A stretch of DNA of 11,570 nucleotides. It comes from Flavobacteriaceae bacterium. Lineage in GTDB: Bacteria > Bacteroidota > Bacteroidia > Flavobacteriales > Flavobacteriaceae. Made by a program: the position numbers and the translations under genes. Location of the stretch: the NCBI GenBank assembly GCA_002691265.1, contig NZHJ01000035.1:7274-18843 (forward strand), written 5' to 3'. Positions 1 through 8,533 of the stretch are shown in pieces (position 1 is the stretch's first letter; every line of letters starts with the position of its first letter). A model generated the notes under the pieces. It was given only the letters and a program-made list of their open reading frames with translations. It searched no databases and was not told the origin of the DNA.

Positions 1-1362
1 GCTTATGATATTGGAGTTACTAATATTACAAATCCTGTAACAGGTACGTTATCAAACTCAGAAACCATTACAATTGAGATTTTCAATTATGGTGAAAATG
101 ATGTGAGTAATTTTGAAGTATCTTACTCAGTTAATGGTAGTGCTGAAGTTATTGAAACGTTCACAGAAACTTTAGCTTCGGGTACAACAGCTGAATATAG
201 TTTCACTGGAACAGCCGATATGTCACAAGTGGAAGCATATTATACAATATACGCATCAGTAAACTTAGACGGAGATGAAGATGTAGAGAATGATTCTTAT
301 GAAGTTGAAATTCAACACCTTAATCCTTATGATATTGGTATAACTTATATTAGCTCACCTGCTTCGGGTGTTTTACTTTCTAATTCTGAACAAGTTACAG
401 TCGTAATTGCAAACTTTGGTGGTGCTTCTATTACAGATTTTGAAGTTATATTTGTATTAAATGGTGGTGATCCCGTAACAGAGATTATTGCTGGACCACT
501 CGTTGGAAATAGTTCAATGGAATATACATTTACCCAAACTGTTGATCTTTCAATTCCAGGAACTTATATTTTATCAGTTACAACATCTTTAGAAGGGGAC
601 GCTGATACATCTAACGATGGAGTTGAGTTTGAGGTTGTTAATTCAAACTGTGCACCGTCTATGGATTGTTCGGTTGGAGATGGATTACAATTATTCCAGT
701 TATTAGATATTGATAATCCATCTGGATGTGAGGGATATGGTGACTTTACTGATCAAATGACAAATGTTGAACAGGGTGGTACACACGATGTAACCTTTAC
801 AACAGGATATGGAAATCAATTTGTAAGAATTTGGATTGACTTTAATGACGATTATGCATACACATTAGATGAGTTAGTATTAGATAACTATGAAATTGCT
901 GACGGTGGTGGAAGCGGTACCTACACTGAAACAACTCAGATAACTATCCCTGCTGATGCGCCATTAGGCGAGCATTCAATGAGAGTTAAGACGAATTGGA
1001 ATGCTGGCGTTCCAGATGATGCTTGCGCAGAAACAACCTATGGTGAAACTGAAGACTATATGGTTAATGTTGTTACTTCATTAGGATTTGGTGAAAATGA
1101 ATTATCTGAATCACAGTTTAAAATCTACTCTGCAGATAATGATAACTTTACAATTAAATTAACAACTGATTATAGTGATTTAATCACATTTACCTTGTAC
1201 GATGTAAATGGTAAGATAGTTGTATTTAATAATATCGAAAAGACTACTGGGGCTAGCTATATTTATGATTTAAATATGTCATATGCTGCATCAGGTGTAT
1301 ATCTAATTAAAATGGGTAATAGCATAGTCGGATATAAAACCGGTAGAATAATAGTTAAATAA
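1..1362 (+). CDS. T9SS-secreted surface protein with CARDB-like repeats and GEVED domain (5' truncated)
   Basis: The reading frame is open from base 1 to TAA at 1360-1362, so this is the last 453 residues of a longer gene. A GTG at 103 falls inside a repeat and is not a real start. Domains in the visible part: two CARDB-like Ig-type repeats, each opening with a DIG motif (residues ~3-107 and ~111-214); a GEVED domain (~217-358) with its hallmark YGETEDY and four cysteines (C217, C223, C243, C342); and a T9SS type A C-terminal sorting domain (~362-453) ending in GYKTGRIIVK. In this family the sorting domain directs export across the outer membrane and is normally removed, leaving the protein released or surface-anchored. 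The protein aligns almost without gaps to the last ~450 residues of the next gene, a clear paralogue 7 nt downstream and probably cotranscribed. Substrate or partner is unknown; CARDB-like and GEVED modules suggest a structural or adhesive role, which is inference. Confidence 0.9.
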   Translation, partial: AYDIGVTNITNPVTGTLSNSETITIEIFNYGENDVSNFEVSYSVNGSAEVIETFTETLASGTTAEYSFTGTADMSQVEAYYTIYASVNLDGDEDVENDSYEVEIQHLNPYDIGITYISSPASGVLLSNSEQVTVVIANFGGASITDFEVIFVLNGGDPVTEIIAGPLVGNSSMEYTFTQTVDLSIPGTYILSVTTSLEGDADTSNDGVEFEVVNSNCAPSMDCSVGDGLQLFQLLDIDNPSGCEGYGDFTDQMTNVEQGGTHDVTFTTGYGNQFVRIWIDFNDDYAYTLDELVLDNYEIADGGGSGTYTETTQITIPADAPLGEHSMRVKTNWNAGVPDDACAETTYGETEDYMVNVVTSLGFGENELSESQFKIYSADNDNFTIKLTTDYSDLITFTLYDVNGKIVVFNNIEKTTGASYIYDLNMSYAASGVYLIKMGNSIVGYKTGRIIVK

Positions 1363-1369
1363 TAAAATA

Positions 1370-4330
1370 ATGATTATGAAACATATAATGAATTTTTTAA
1401 TTTTTTTCTTCTTTTTATTTGGATATAGCCAAAACAATACAGAAGGTAGAGCAGTTATTGATAGTCAATTAAGTTTTAAATATGTTAAAAGCATCAAACA
1501 ACAAATTGATGAAGGTACTTTTGTTCCATCACGTGAAATAGAAAAAACAAAAAAAATTAGAAATGATATGAAAGAGGACGACTACAATATTGTCATTGGA
1601 AAATCTCAAGAGTCTGCCCTTTCAGAAAAACTTGTTAATGATCAGATAGAAAAGAAAAAAAAACAGACTAGAGAGCCAGAATTAGTTTTTGAACCTTTTC
1701 AATTTAGTAATTACATACCATCTGACCCAACAGGTGCAGCTGGTCCTGATCACTATATAGCAGCATGGAACTCTTCTTTTAGAATTTTTGATAAAACTGG
1801 TACTCCGGTTATTTCAGCAGCAAGTTTAGCGACTGTTTTTGGAAATGATGAATTAGGTGACCCCATTGTTTTATATGATGCCCAAGCTGAAAGATTTATT
1901 TTGACAAGTATGGGAAATACTGCAGTAAATTTTGCTATTACTGAAGGATCTAACCCATATACCGATGGCTGGTATGTTTATACTGCTGCAGATGATACAT
2001 TTAGTACTGGTGATTCGGCAAGTGACTTTCCAGATTACCCAAAATATTCAATATGGTCTGATGCATATTATTTAACAACCAATTATTCTAATGTTCCGTT
2101 GTTTGCACTTGAAAGGGATAAGATATTAGATGGTGATCCTACCGCATCTATTCAAGGAATGACAGTTTCTGGAATGGTTTTCTTAGGTTTTCGAGGTTCA
2201 CAAGTATTTAGTATTTCAGATGCCAACCATCCAGAGCCAGGAAATGCAACACTAGTTCTACATGCAGATGGTGCTCTAACCGGATTGCCAGATCAAATTA
2301 GAGTTTGGACTATTAATGTAGACTGGGAAAATTCTGCAAATACTACGGTTTCAGCTCCGGAATTTTTGTATACAGTTCCTTTCAATGCTTATTTTGATGG
2401 AGGGGATTTAGAAGTGAATTTAACTCAAATGAATGGAACTGATATGTCAGCAGGAACTCAGATGATTAGTAACCAATCACAATTTAGAAAATTTGCTAAT
2501 CACAACTCAGCATTGGTAAATTTTACGGTTAATGCTATAAGCCAAAATCCTTCTTCACCTGCAGAACAGGCAGGTATTCGTTGGATTGAGTTAAGACAAG
2601 ATGGTGATGGTCAACCTTGGTATATTTATCAAGAAGGTACATACGTAGCACCAAATGGTAAGCATGCTATTTATGGAAGTATGGCAATGGACTTTTTAGG
2701 TAATATAGGAATGGGATATACCAGTTTCAGTGAGAATAATTTTATTGAGTCTAACTATACAGGAAGATATAGTAGTGATGAATTGGGCGTTATGACCATT
2801 GATGAGCAAACTATTTCAACTAGTAATTCTCATAATCTTTACTCAAGATATGCTGACTACTCTCACTTAACAGTTGATCCAAGTGATGACAAAAGTTTTT
2901 GGTTCAATACAGAATTTTTTAGAAATAATAACAGAAGAGATGTTGTTGGAGTTTTTAAAATTGCTTCAGATTTTAACAATGATATTGGAGTAGTTAGTAT
3001 TGATGACCCTGTTGATGGTACATTATCCGATTCAGAAAATATCAGCGTAACTTTATTTAATTATGGTCAGCAGGATGTTTCAAACTTTGATATTTCATAT
3101 CAAGTCGATTCAGGTGATATCATTACAGAAACTTTCTCAGGAACTTTAGAAAGCTATGAAGAAGCGGAATTTACATTTTCACAGTCTACAGATTTTTCTG
3201 TAGTTGGTCAAACATATGAAATTTTTTCATACACCTCTTTAGAGAATGATGAGTATATAGATAATGATGGAATAACAATTAGTGTTACACATTTGAACCC
3301 TAATGATATTGGTGTTTCAGAAATTTTATCACCTAGCTCTGGAGCAAATTTATCTGCTACAGAACAAGTGACAGTAGTGGTAACTAATTATGGTGGAGCG
3401 ACTCAAACTAATTTTGATGTCTCATATCAACTTGATTCAGGTGACATTATAACAGAAAACGTTGTAGGTCCTCTTGAAGGTAATAATTCTTTAGAATATA
3501 CATTTACCACAACATTAGATCTTTATGAGTTTGGTTCATATTCATTAACATCCTATACGTCATTAACTGATGATTCTGATTCAACTAATGACTCTGTAAC
3601 CGTCAACATTAATAATATTAATTGTTCACCTTCGATGGATTGCTCATTTAATGACGGATTCCAATTATTCCAACTAGGTGATATTAATAACGAATCCGGA
3701 TGTGAAGGTTATGGAGATTTCACAGATCAATCTACTGATTTAGAAGCAGATTACACATACGATCTTAATGTTATAACCGGGTATGGTGATCAGAATGTAA
3801 GAGTATGGATTGATTTCAATAATGATTTTGTTTTCAGTTTAGATGAAATAGTAGTAGATAATTTCGTTATTGCTGCTGGATCAGCTGCAGGCTCGTATCC
3901 TGCTACCATTCCTCTTACAATTCCTGCTGGAGTAAATTTAGGGGAGCATATTTTAAGAGCAAAAACTAACTGGCAAGCAGGTGTTCCTGATGATGCATGT
4001 GAAGAAACACAATACGGTGAAACAGAAGATTACACTGTAAATATTGTTGCTGGTTTAGGAGTAGATGATATTATAAGCAATTCAGAATTCAAAATAGTTA
4101 TGAAAGACAATTATAATTATGAAATCAGCTTAATCACTCAGCACTCAGATAATATTATATTTAAAGTTTATAATGTAACTGGTCAATCTTTAATTTCTAA
4201 AAAAGTTTCTTACAGAGACGGCAAGTATACTTATAATTTAGATATGTCTTATGCTGCGACTGGAGTTTATATGGTTAGAATGGGTAATAATACAATCGGT
4301 TATAAAGTTGGAAAAATAATTGTCAAGTAA
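1370..4330 (+). CDS. T9SS-secreted multidomain surface protein with CARDB-like repeats and GEVED domain
   Basis: This is a complete 986-aa paralogue of the preceding gene. The N-terminus has a hydrophobic Phe-rich signal peptide (to about FGYSQ, residues 17-21). ATGs at 1370, 1376 and 1388 all keep this signal, so the exact start is open. Residues ~22-105 are charged and Lys-rich (KKKKQ at ~95). Residues ~106-535 form a large domain that opens with SDPTGAAGPDHYIAAWN; a beta-propeller-like fold is possible but was not tested. Two CARDB-like repeats begin with DIG at ~538 and ~646. The GEVED domain (~752-891) has C752, C758, C778 and C877 at exactly the spacing of the upstream paralogue, and the motif YGETEDY. 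The type A sorting domain (~897-986) ends GYKVGKIIVK. The protein is expected to be exported by Sec and then T9SS to the cell surface or medium. Its specific activity is unknown. No promoter fits in the 7-nt gap, so cotranscription with the upstream gene is likely. Confidence 0.92.
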   Translation: MIMKHIMNFLIFFFFLFGYSQNNTEGRAVIDSQLSFKYVKSIKQQIDEGTFVPSREIEKTKKIRNDMKEDDYNIVIGKSQESALSEKLVNDQIEKKKKQTREPELVFEPFQFSNYIPSDPTGAAGPDHYIAAWNSSFRIFDKTGTPVISAASLATVFGNDELGDPIVLYDAQAERFILTSMGNTAVNFAITEGSNPYTDGWYVYTAADDTFSTGDSASDFPDYPKYSIWSDAYYLTTNYSNVPLFALERDKILDGDPTASIQGMTVSGMVFLGFRGSQVFSISDANHPEPGNATLVLHADGALTGLPDQIRVWTINVDWENSANTTVSAPEFLYTVPFNAYFDGGDLEVNLTQMNGTDMSAGTQMISNQSQFRKFANHNSALVNFTVNAISQNPSSPAEQAGIRWIELRQDGDGQPWYIYQEGTYVAPNGKHAIYGSMAMDFLGNIGMGYTSFSENNFIESNYTGRYSSDELGVMTIDEQTISTSNSHNLYSRYADYSHLTVDPSDDKSFWFNTEFFRNNNRRDVVGVFKIASDFNNDIGVVSIDDPVDGTLSDSENISVTLFNYGQQDVSNFDISYQVDSGDIITETFSGTLESYEEAEFTFSQSTDFSVVGQTYEIFSYTSLENDEYIDNDGITISVTHLNPNDIGVSEILSPSSGANLSATEQVTVVVTNYGGATQTNFDVSYQLDSGDIITENVVGPLEGNNSLEYTFTTTLDLYEFGSYSLTSYTSLTDDSDSTNDSVTVNINNINCSPSMDCSFNDGFQLFQLGDINNESGCEGYGDFTDQSTDLEADYTYDLNVITGYGDQNVRVWIDFNNDFVFSLDEIVVDNFVIAAGSAAGSYPATIPLTIPAGVNLGEHILRAKTNWQAGVPDDACEETQYGETEDYTVNIVAGLGVDDIISNSEFKIVMKDNYNYEISLITQHSDNIIFKVYNVTGQSLISKKVSYRDGKYTYNLDMSYAATGVYMVRMGNNTIGYKVGKIIVK

Positions 4331-4344
4331 ATATTAGAGTAAGA

Positions 4345-4379
4345 AAAAGAATGGGTAAATAAAATTTTCCCATTCTTTT
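4345..4379. terminator. Bidirectional terminator between convergent genes
   Basis: A perfect 11-bp inverted repeat, AAAAGAATGGG (4345-4355) and CCCATTCTTTT (4369-4379), encloses a 13-nt A/T loop. The 3' arm is T-rich read from either strand. It begins 14 nt after the stop of the plus-strand surface-protein gene and ends one base before the stop codon of the minus-strand barrel gene, so it can end both transcripts. Confidence 0.8.
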
Positions 4380-4380
4380 A

Positions 4381-7300
4381 TTAAAATATTGCCTTCAATT
4401 GGATTGATCCGTTGTGGATTGTTCTTAACTTATTGCTTTTTCTACCCAAATAAACAAAGTTTATATCTAGTAGTTTAGAGAGCTTTCTTTGAAGCCTAAA
4501 AGACCATGTATAGTTTTCACCTTTTTGTAATCCGTTCATCATTATATAGCTTATTACAGAGTTTATATCCCCGTTAAATTCATTTTTGAAGTAATTAAAT
4601 TCAGAAATAAACCCTGTCTTTTCTTTTTGATTTAAAAAGAGTGAAATACCAAAATTTTGTTGTTTTAGAGATTCCTTATTACCGATAGAATTATCAATAT
4701 TAGATAATCTATAAATAAAGTTAATTCTATTATTTTCACCTGAATAGTAAGTTAATTTAGGATTGATGCTATAATCATTTATATTATAATTTTTATCCTG
4801 AAAATTTTCACTCCAATTAGTTTTCTTTTGCTTATTTCCAACAACTTCGATTAAATATAAATCCCCGATTTTATGAACAAAATTTATTTTTTTTATTAAG
4901 CTTGAAATTTTTGTTGAGCCAAAAGAAAAGTTGTTTTTTAATTTATTCTCAAGAAAAGTAAAAGCTAAAGAAAATTTTTGCTTTAACCTGTTAAAATAAA
5001 ACACATTCTTTAATGAATAGTTGTAAGCTAAAAGGCTATTCTCGTCAATGTTAAATGGGTTTATTTCTATTTCTGGATTGATATCTAGATTTGTCTTTTT
5101 ATCTAGCGAATATTGAAATTGGTTTGAAATTTTTGATAAAAATTTATAAAAGCCCAAATCAGATTTTTTCAATTTTAAAAAATTAATATTTAGAGAGTAG
5201 TTTAGCTTATTTTGATATGTGCGAATGAAAATTTGATTTGGTAAAAGAATTCTGATATATCTTCCCTCATCTTCAAATACAGCAATTTCAAATTCTTCTA
5301 ATTCTTGTATATTATTTCCGTTAATATCTATCCACTTATATGTTCCTAGCCCTGGTTCAACTTCTAAAAATGTAAATTCTTGCTGGGGTAAATTACCGGA
5401 ATTAGTTTCGAAAAATAGGTTTGAATCAAAAGAGTTTTTGAATAGTTTTTGATGATATATAATTTTAGTATTTAAAAATTTCTCTTCTTTATTTTCTGTG
5501 ATGGATTTTAAATTGTTTTGATTTAAATATAAAGAGAGCCTTGCTTTTTTATCATTTATAATTTGTGAATTAAGAAAATAACTATCATATGAATTAACAT
5601 TATTTAGTCCTCCATTATATATACTGTCATTATTTTTTTTTAAATAGCCTATTTCAACGAATGATTTTTCTTTGTCACCAAAACCTTTTTTAAGTTGGTA
5701 TGCTACTTGGCCAAAGTCTGGATTTGATAAACCTTGAATTCCGCTACTCTTTTTTCTTTCGTAATTATAATTGATTTCTACCCATCCAATTTTGTGGTCT
5801 AACTTTATATTATTATCGGAATTAATAAAATCACTAAAATAATCATCCTGATCAGACTGCATAAAACTGCTGTTTGAACTAATCTTTAAGTTTTTATTTT
5901 TATTGGAATTAATATTTAGTTTATTTCTTACACCGTTGAAAAAACTGCCATACTTCAAGTTTTCAAAAGTGTAATTTAACACACCAGCTTTTTCATTATT
6001 TAACTCAAGTATACACTTAGTTAAAAGTTGATTGAAATTTTCTATAATATTTTCCTTTAAATCCCAGTCCCTATTAAATTCTGTATTATATATTCTCTCA
6101 ATTGAGTTGAATCTGTTTTCAATATAATTAACGTCCAGTTCTGTTATTAGATTAAATTTATTTAGATTTTTTTCTGAAATATAATTTACTTTGGAAGCAA
6201 TCCCTGTATTATCTGAATCCTCTAATGAGGAAAAAAGATTTTTATCTTTATTACTTGCTGCAAATTCAATATTTATTTCGGAGTCATTTTGTGTTTTAAA
6301 AGTTGAATTATACGTTAGGAGTTGTAATTTTTCTGGCGCAATTAATTTTACAAGGGGCTCAAAATTCCCCTGTTTCAGTCCATTCAAAGGAGCTACGTAT
6401 TCATAAATATTTTCTATAGCATTATCATTAATAAGTATATAGTCACCTTGATTATCTCCAACATTGGTGAAATTAACATCATACAGATCATCTTCAGAAT
6501 TATTTGAATAAACAAAGATTTCAATATTATTAATTATTTCTTTTTTGTATAAAATTCTATTTTCATCATATGAAGTTAAAATTCCTGTTGGTGCTGACAT
6601 AAGTTCTGTGTTATCACCTGCGTTAGATAATATTTGTAGCTGATTATCTAAGATATTTTGAAGTAGCGGCTGATCTTTAATGTCATTCTCATTGTAAAAT
6701 GAAACATTGTGAATAGACTTGTTTTTCTTGAATTCAATTCTTGAAAACCCAAAAAAACTATTGTAGTTTTTTTCACTTACTTGATACTCCACCTGAACTC
6801 TCATATCAGACATAATTGGTAATGTAGAATTGAATATAATTTCACCTGCATTATAATTTATAACATAGTCTTTATCAATTCCTCTTTCAAGCTTATTGCC
6901 ATTAATAAATACAGATTCACTACCAGAAACTACCAGTACATAAAGCTCACCATTTTGTCCTACTAATTTATAAGGACCCTGATTTCCATTTTGTGTATTT
7001 ATCTCTGTTCTTTTATATTTTCCTTTTGCAATTGCACCTGCTGCCTCAACACTAATAGACTTATTAATCGAAGAATTAATCGATAATCCTTGAATTCTTT
7101 TACTGAAATTTCCAAAGAATGTATTGTCTCGTTTCAGATCGATATCACCTCCTCTTATATTCCATTTAGTTGATGCAACTTCTATAAAAATTTGATCAAA
7201 TTCATCTATTTGTTGAGAATAACCGTTGTTTTGAAGAGGAATATTTGAATCTTGAATAGATGCTTTTATTTTTACATTATTCGCTAATTCACCTGAAATT

Positions 7301-7668
7301 TGTAAGTCAAGCTCGCTATTTAGAACAGAGTTTTTATTACTCCCAACAGTTACACCTCTCGAAATACTACCATTTGTTATAATATTTGAAAAATTGTTGT
7401 TTTGCTTTGATAAATTACTTTTTGATAGTTTATATAGTTTATTAATATTATCAGTATTATCAATAATTATTTCACTATCTAATTTTGAATATTCTTTTGA
7501 TAAAATAACTGGATAAATTTTATCAGTAATCGAATCTTTAAATTTTCTTAATTCCTTTTGAAAATCAAGTGCCTTACTTTTTCTCATCTGAGTGGTGTCA
7601 ATGAAAATTTCTTGACTGTAAGATAAACCGTACAATAAAAAGATGAATAAATATATTATTACTCTCAT
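4381..7668 (-). CDS. Predicted outer-membrane beta-barrel protein, function unknown
   Basis: This 1095-aa protein has a clear signal peptide (hydrophobic residues ~3-17, likely cleaved after SYSQ at 16-19) and no lipobox cysteine. Residues ~95-330 are the part that looks most family-like: a GSISRGVTVG stretch, alternating-residue beta strands (LDLQISGEL), FDQIFIEV and an RGGDIDL segment near 172-178, and a segment FINGNKLERGIDKDYVINY that recalls repeats in SprA-type surface proteins. The rest is Asn-, Lys- and Ser-rich with many amphipathic strands. The last residue is phenylalanine, ending a strand SIQLKAIF, as in outer-membrane proteins folded by the BAM machinery. There is no T9SS sorting domain, TonB box or plug motif that I can see. 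I recall similar proteins of about this size in other Flavobacteriia, annotated as hypothetical. The gene stands alone, divergent from the exonuclease III gene. An outer-membrane location is likely; its role is not known. Confidence 0.85.
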   Translation of the reverse strand: MRVIIYLFIFLLYGLSYSQEIFIDTTQMRKSKALDFQKELRKFKDSITDKIYPVILSKEYSKLDSEIIIDNTDNINKLYKLSKSNLSKQNNNFSNIITNGSISRGVTVGSNKNSVLNSELDLQISGELANNVKIKASIQDSNIPLQNNGYSQQIDEFDQIFIEVASTKWNIRGGDIDLKRDNTFFGNFSKRIQGLSINSSINKSISVEAAGAIAKGKYKRTEINTQNGNQGPYKLVGQNGELYVLVVSGSESVFINGNKLERGIDKDYVINYNAGEIIFNSTLPIMSDMRVQVEYQVSEKNYNSFFGFSRIEFKKNKSIHNVSFYNENDIKDQPLLQNILDNQLQILSNAGDNTELMSAPTGILTSYDENRILYKKEIINNIEIFVYSNNSEDDLYDVNFTNVGDNQGDYILINDNAIENIYEYVAPLNGLKQGNFEPLVKLIAPEKLQLLTYNSTFKTQNDSEINIEFAASNKDKNLFSSLEDSDNTGIASKVNYISEKNLNKFNLITELDVNYIENRFNSIERIYNTEFNRDWDLKENIIENFNQLLTKCILELNNEKAGVLNYTFENLKYGSFFNGVRNKLNINSNKNKNLKISSNSSFMQSDQDDYFSDFINSDNNIKLDHKIGWVEINYNYERKKSSGIQGLSNPDFGQVAYQLKKGFGDKEKSFVEIGYLKKNNDSIYNGGLNNVNSYDSYFLNSQIINDKKARLSLYLNQNNLKSITENKEEKFLNTKIIYHQKLFKNSFDSNLFFETNSGNLPQQEFTFLEVEPGLGTYKWIDINGNNIQELEEFEIAVFEDEGRYIRILLPNQIFIRTYQNKLNYSLNINFLKLKKSDLGFYKFLSKISNQFQYSLDKKTNLDINPEIEINPFNIDENSLLAYNYSLKNVFYFNRLKQKFSLAFTFLENKLKNNFSFGSTKISSLIKKINFVHKIGDLYLIEVVGNKQKKTNWSENFQDKNYNINDYSINPKLTYYSGENNRINFIYRLSNIDNSIGNKESLKQQNFGISLFLNQKEKTGFISEFNYFKNEFNGDINSVISYIMMNGLQKGENYTWSFRLQRKLSKLLDINFVYLGRKSNKLRTIHNGSIQLKAIF

Positions 7669-7702
7669 ATAATAGAATAAACTAAAAATAATCGAAAATA
7701 TT

Positions 7703-7720
7703 TTATCATCTTTATGATAA
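7703..7720. promoter_or_regulatory. Inverted repeat in the divergent intergenic gap
   Basis: TTATCAT (7703-7709) and ATGATAA (7714-7720) form a perfect 7-bp inverted repeat around CTTT. The match extends outwards as ATTTT/AAAAT if a two-base bulge is allowed. It lies in the 66 nt shared by the barrel gene and the exonuclease III gene. It could be an operator for a dimeric regulator or a hairpin in the leader of either gene. The DNA is very AT-rich, so a chance palindrome is possible. I found no convincing -33/-7 promoter pair for either gene in this gap. Confidence 0.35.
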
Positions 7721-7734
7721 CAAAATTCTTTAAG

Positions 7735-8499
7735 ATGAAAGTAGTTTCATATAATGTTAATGGGGTAAGAGCAGCAATGAATAAGGGTTTAGTTGCATGG
7801 CTGATCAAAGAAGACCCTGATATAGTTTGTTTACAAGAAATAAAGGCATTGGAAGAGCAGATAAATATTTCAGAGTTTGAATCTATAGGTTTTAAGTATA
7901 ACTTTTGGTATAGTGCAACAAAAAAAGGATACAGTGGAGTTGCTATTTTATCTAAACATAAGCCTATACATGTAGAGTATGGTACGGGCATATCATATAT
8001 GGATTTTGAAGGTAGGAATATAAGGTTGGACTTCAAGGATTTTTCGGTAATAAGTTTATATCTTCCCTCTGGAACTAATCTCGATAGACTAGAATTTAAA
8101 TTAAAATATATGGATGATTTTTTGGATTACATTAAAAAATTAAACGTTGACATTAAAAATTTAATTATTGCTGGAGATTACAATATATGTCATAAGGCAA
8201 TCGATATTCACGACCCAATAAGAAATAAAAATGTTTCTGGATTTTTACCAATAGAGAGAGAATGGTTACAAAAATTTATTGATTCAGGATTCGTAGATTC
8301 TTTCAGAGAATTTAACTCATCTGCAGATAATTATAGTTGGTGGACATACAGAGCAAATGCAAGGGCAAATAATAAAGGATGGAGAATAGATTATATAATG
8401 GTTTCTTCTTCAATGCGAGAAAATTTACAATCTGCTAATATATTAAGTGATGTAGTGCATAGTGATCATTGCCCAATAAAAATTTCTTTAAAAGTTTAA
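7735..8499 (+). CDS. xth: Exodeoxyribonuclease III (AP endonuclease)
   Basis: A 254-aa enzyme of the exonuclease III / AP endonuclease family. It cuts the DNA backbone 5' to abasic sites during base-excision repair and also has 3'-5' exonuclease and 3'-phosphatase activity in characterised members. Signature residues are all present: N7 in SYNVNG, the metal ligand E35 in CLQEIK, D148 and N150 in GDYNIC, D219 in WRIDYIM, and the terminal D244-H245 pair in SDHCPI. The start at 7735 (MKVVSYNVNG) is chosen because family members begin this way and it gives the usual ~254 residues. An in-frame ATG at 7714 would add MITKFFK, but that ATG lies within the inverted repeat. The gene is single, divergent from the barrel gene and convergent with the RNase gene. 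It is functionally related to mutY at the right edge (both act in base-excision repair), but the two are not in one operon. Confidence 0.95.
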   Translation: MKVVSYNVNGVRAAMNKGLVAWLIKEDPDIVCLQEIKALEEQINISEFESIGFKYNFWYSATKKGYSGVAILSKHKPIHVEYGTGISYMDFEGRNIRLDFKDFSVISLYLPSGTNLDRLEFKLKYMDDFLDYIKKLNVDIKNLIIAGDYNICHKAIDIHDPIRNKNVSGFLPIEREWLQKFIDSGFVDSFREFNSSADNYSWWTYRANARANNKGWRIDYIMVSSSMRENLQSANILSDVVHSDHCPIKISLKV

Positions 8500-8533
8500 A
8501 AAAAAAACCCTATCAATCGATAGGGTTTTTTTT
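8500..8533. terminator. Strong bidirectional intrinsic terminator
   Basis: CCCTATC (8508-8514) and GATAGGG (8519-8525) form a perfect 7-bp stem with loop AATC, flanked by A8 (8500-8507) and T8 (8526-8533). It therefore works as stem plus U-tract on both strands. It starts directly after the exonuclease III stop. Its other edge overlaps the first two bases of the reverse-strand stop codon of the RNase gene (8532-8534). Confidence 0.93.

Noticed and set aside
103..1362. GTG at 103 as the start of the first surface protein
   Set aside because: The frame is open to base 1 and the residues before 103 (AYDIGVTNI...) are the start of a CARDB-like repeat, so the gene simply begins outside the window.
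6191..6406. Plus-strand open frame inside the barrel gene
   Set aside because: It lies wholly within the 1095-aa gene on the opposite strand, with no recognisable domain.
7721..7728. GAATTTTG on the minus strand as a -7 element for the barrel gene
   Set aside because: One mismatch to TAnnTTTG and no TTG at the right distance upstream; too weak to report as a promoter.
7665..8036. Minus-strand open frame opposite the exonuclease III gene
   Set aside because: It overlaps clearly conserved exonuclease III coding sequence and would cover the divergent promoter region; the product resembles nothing.
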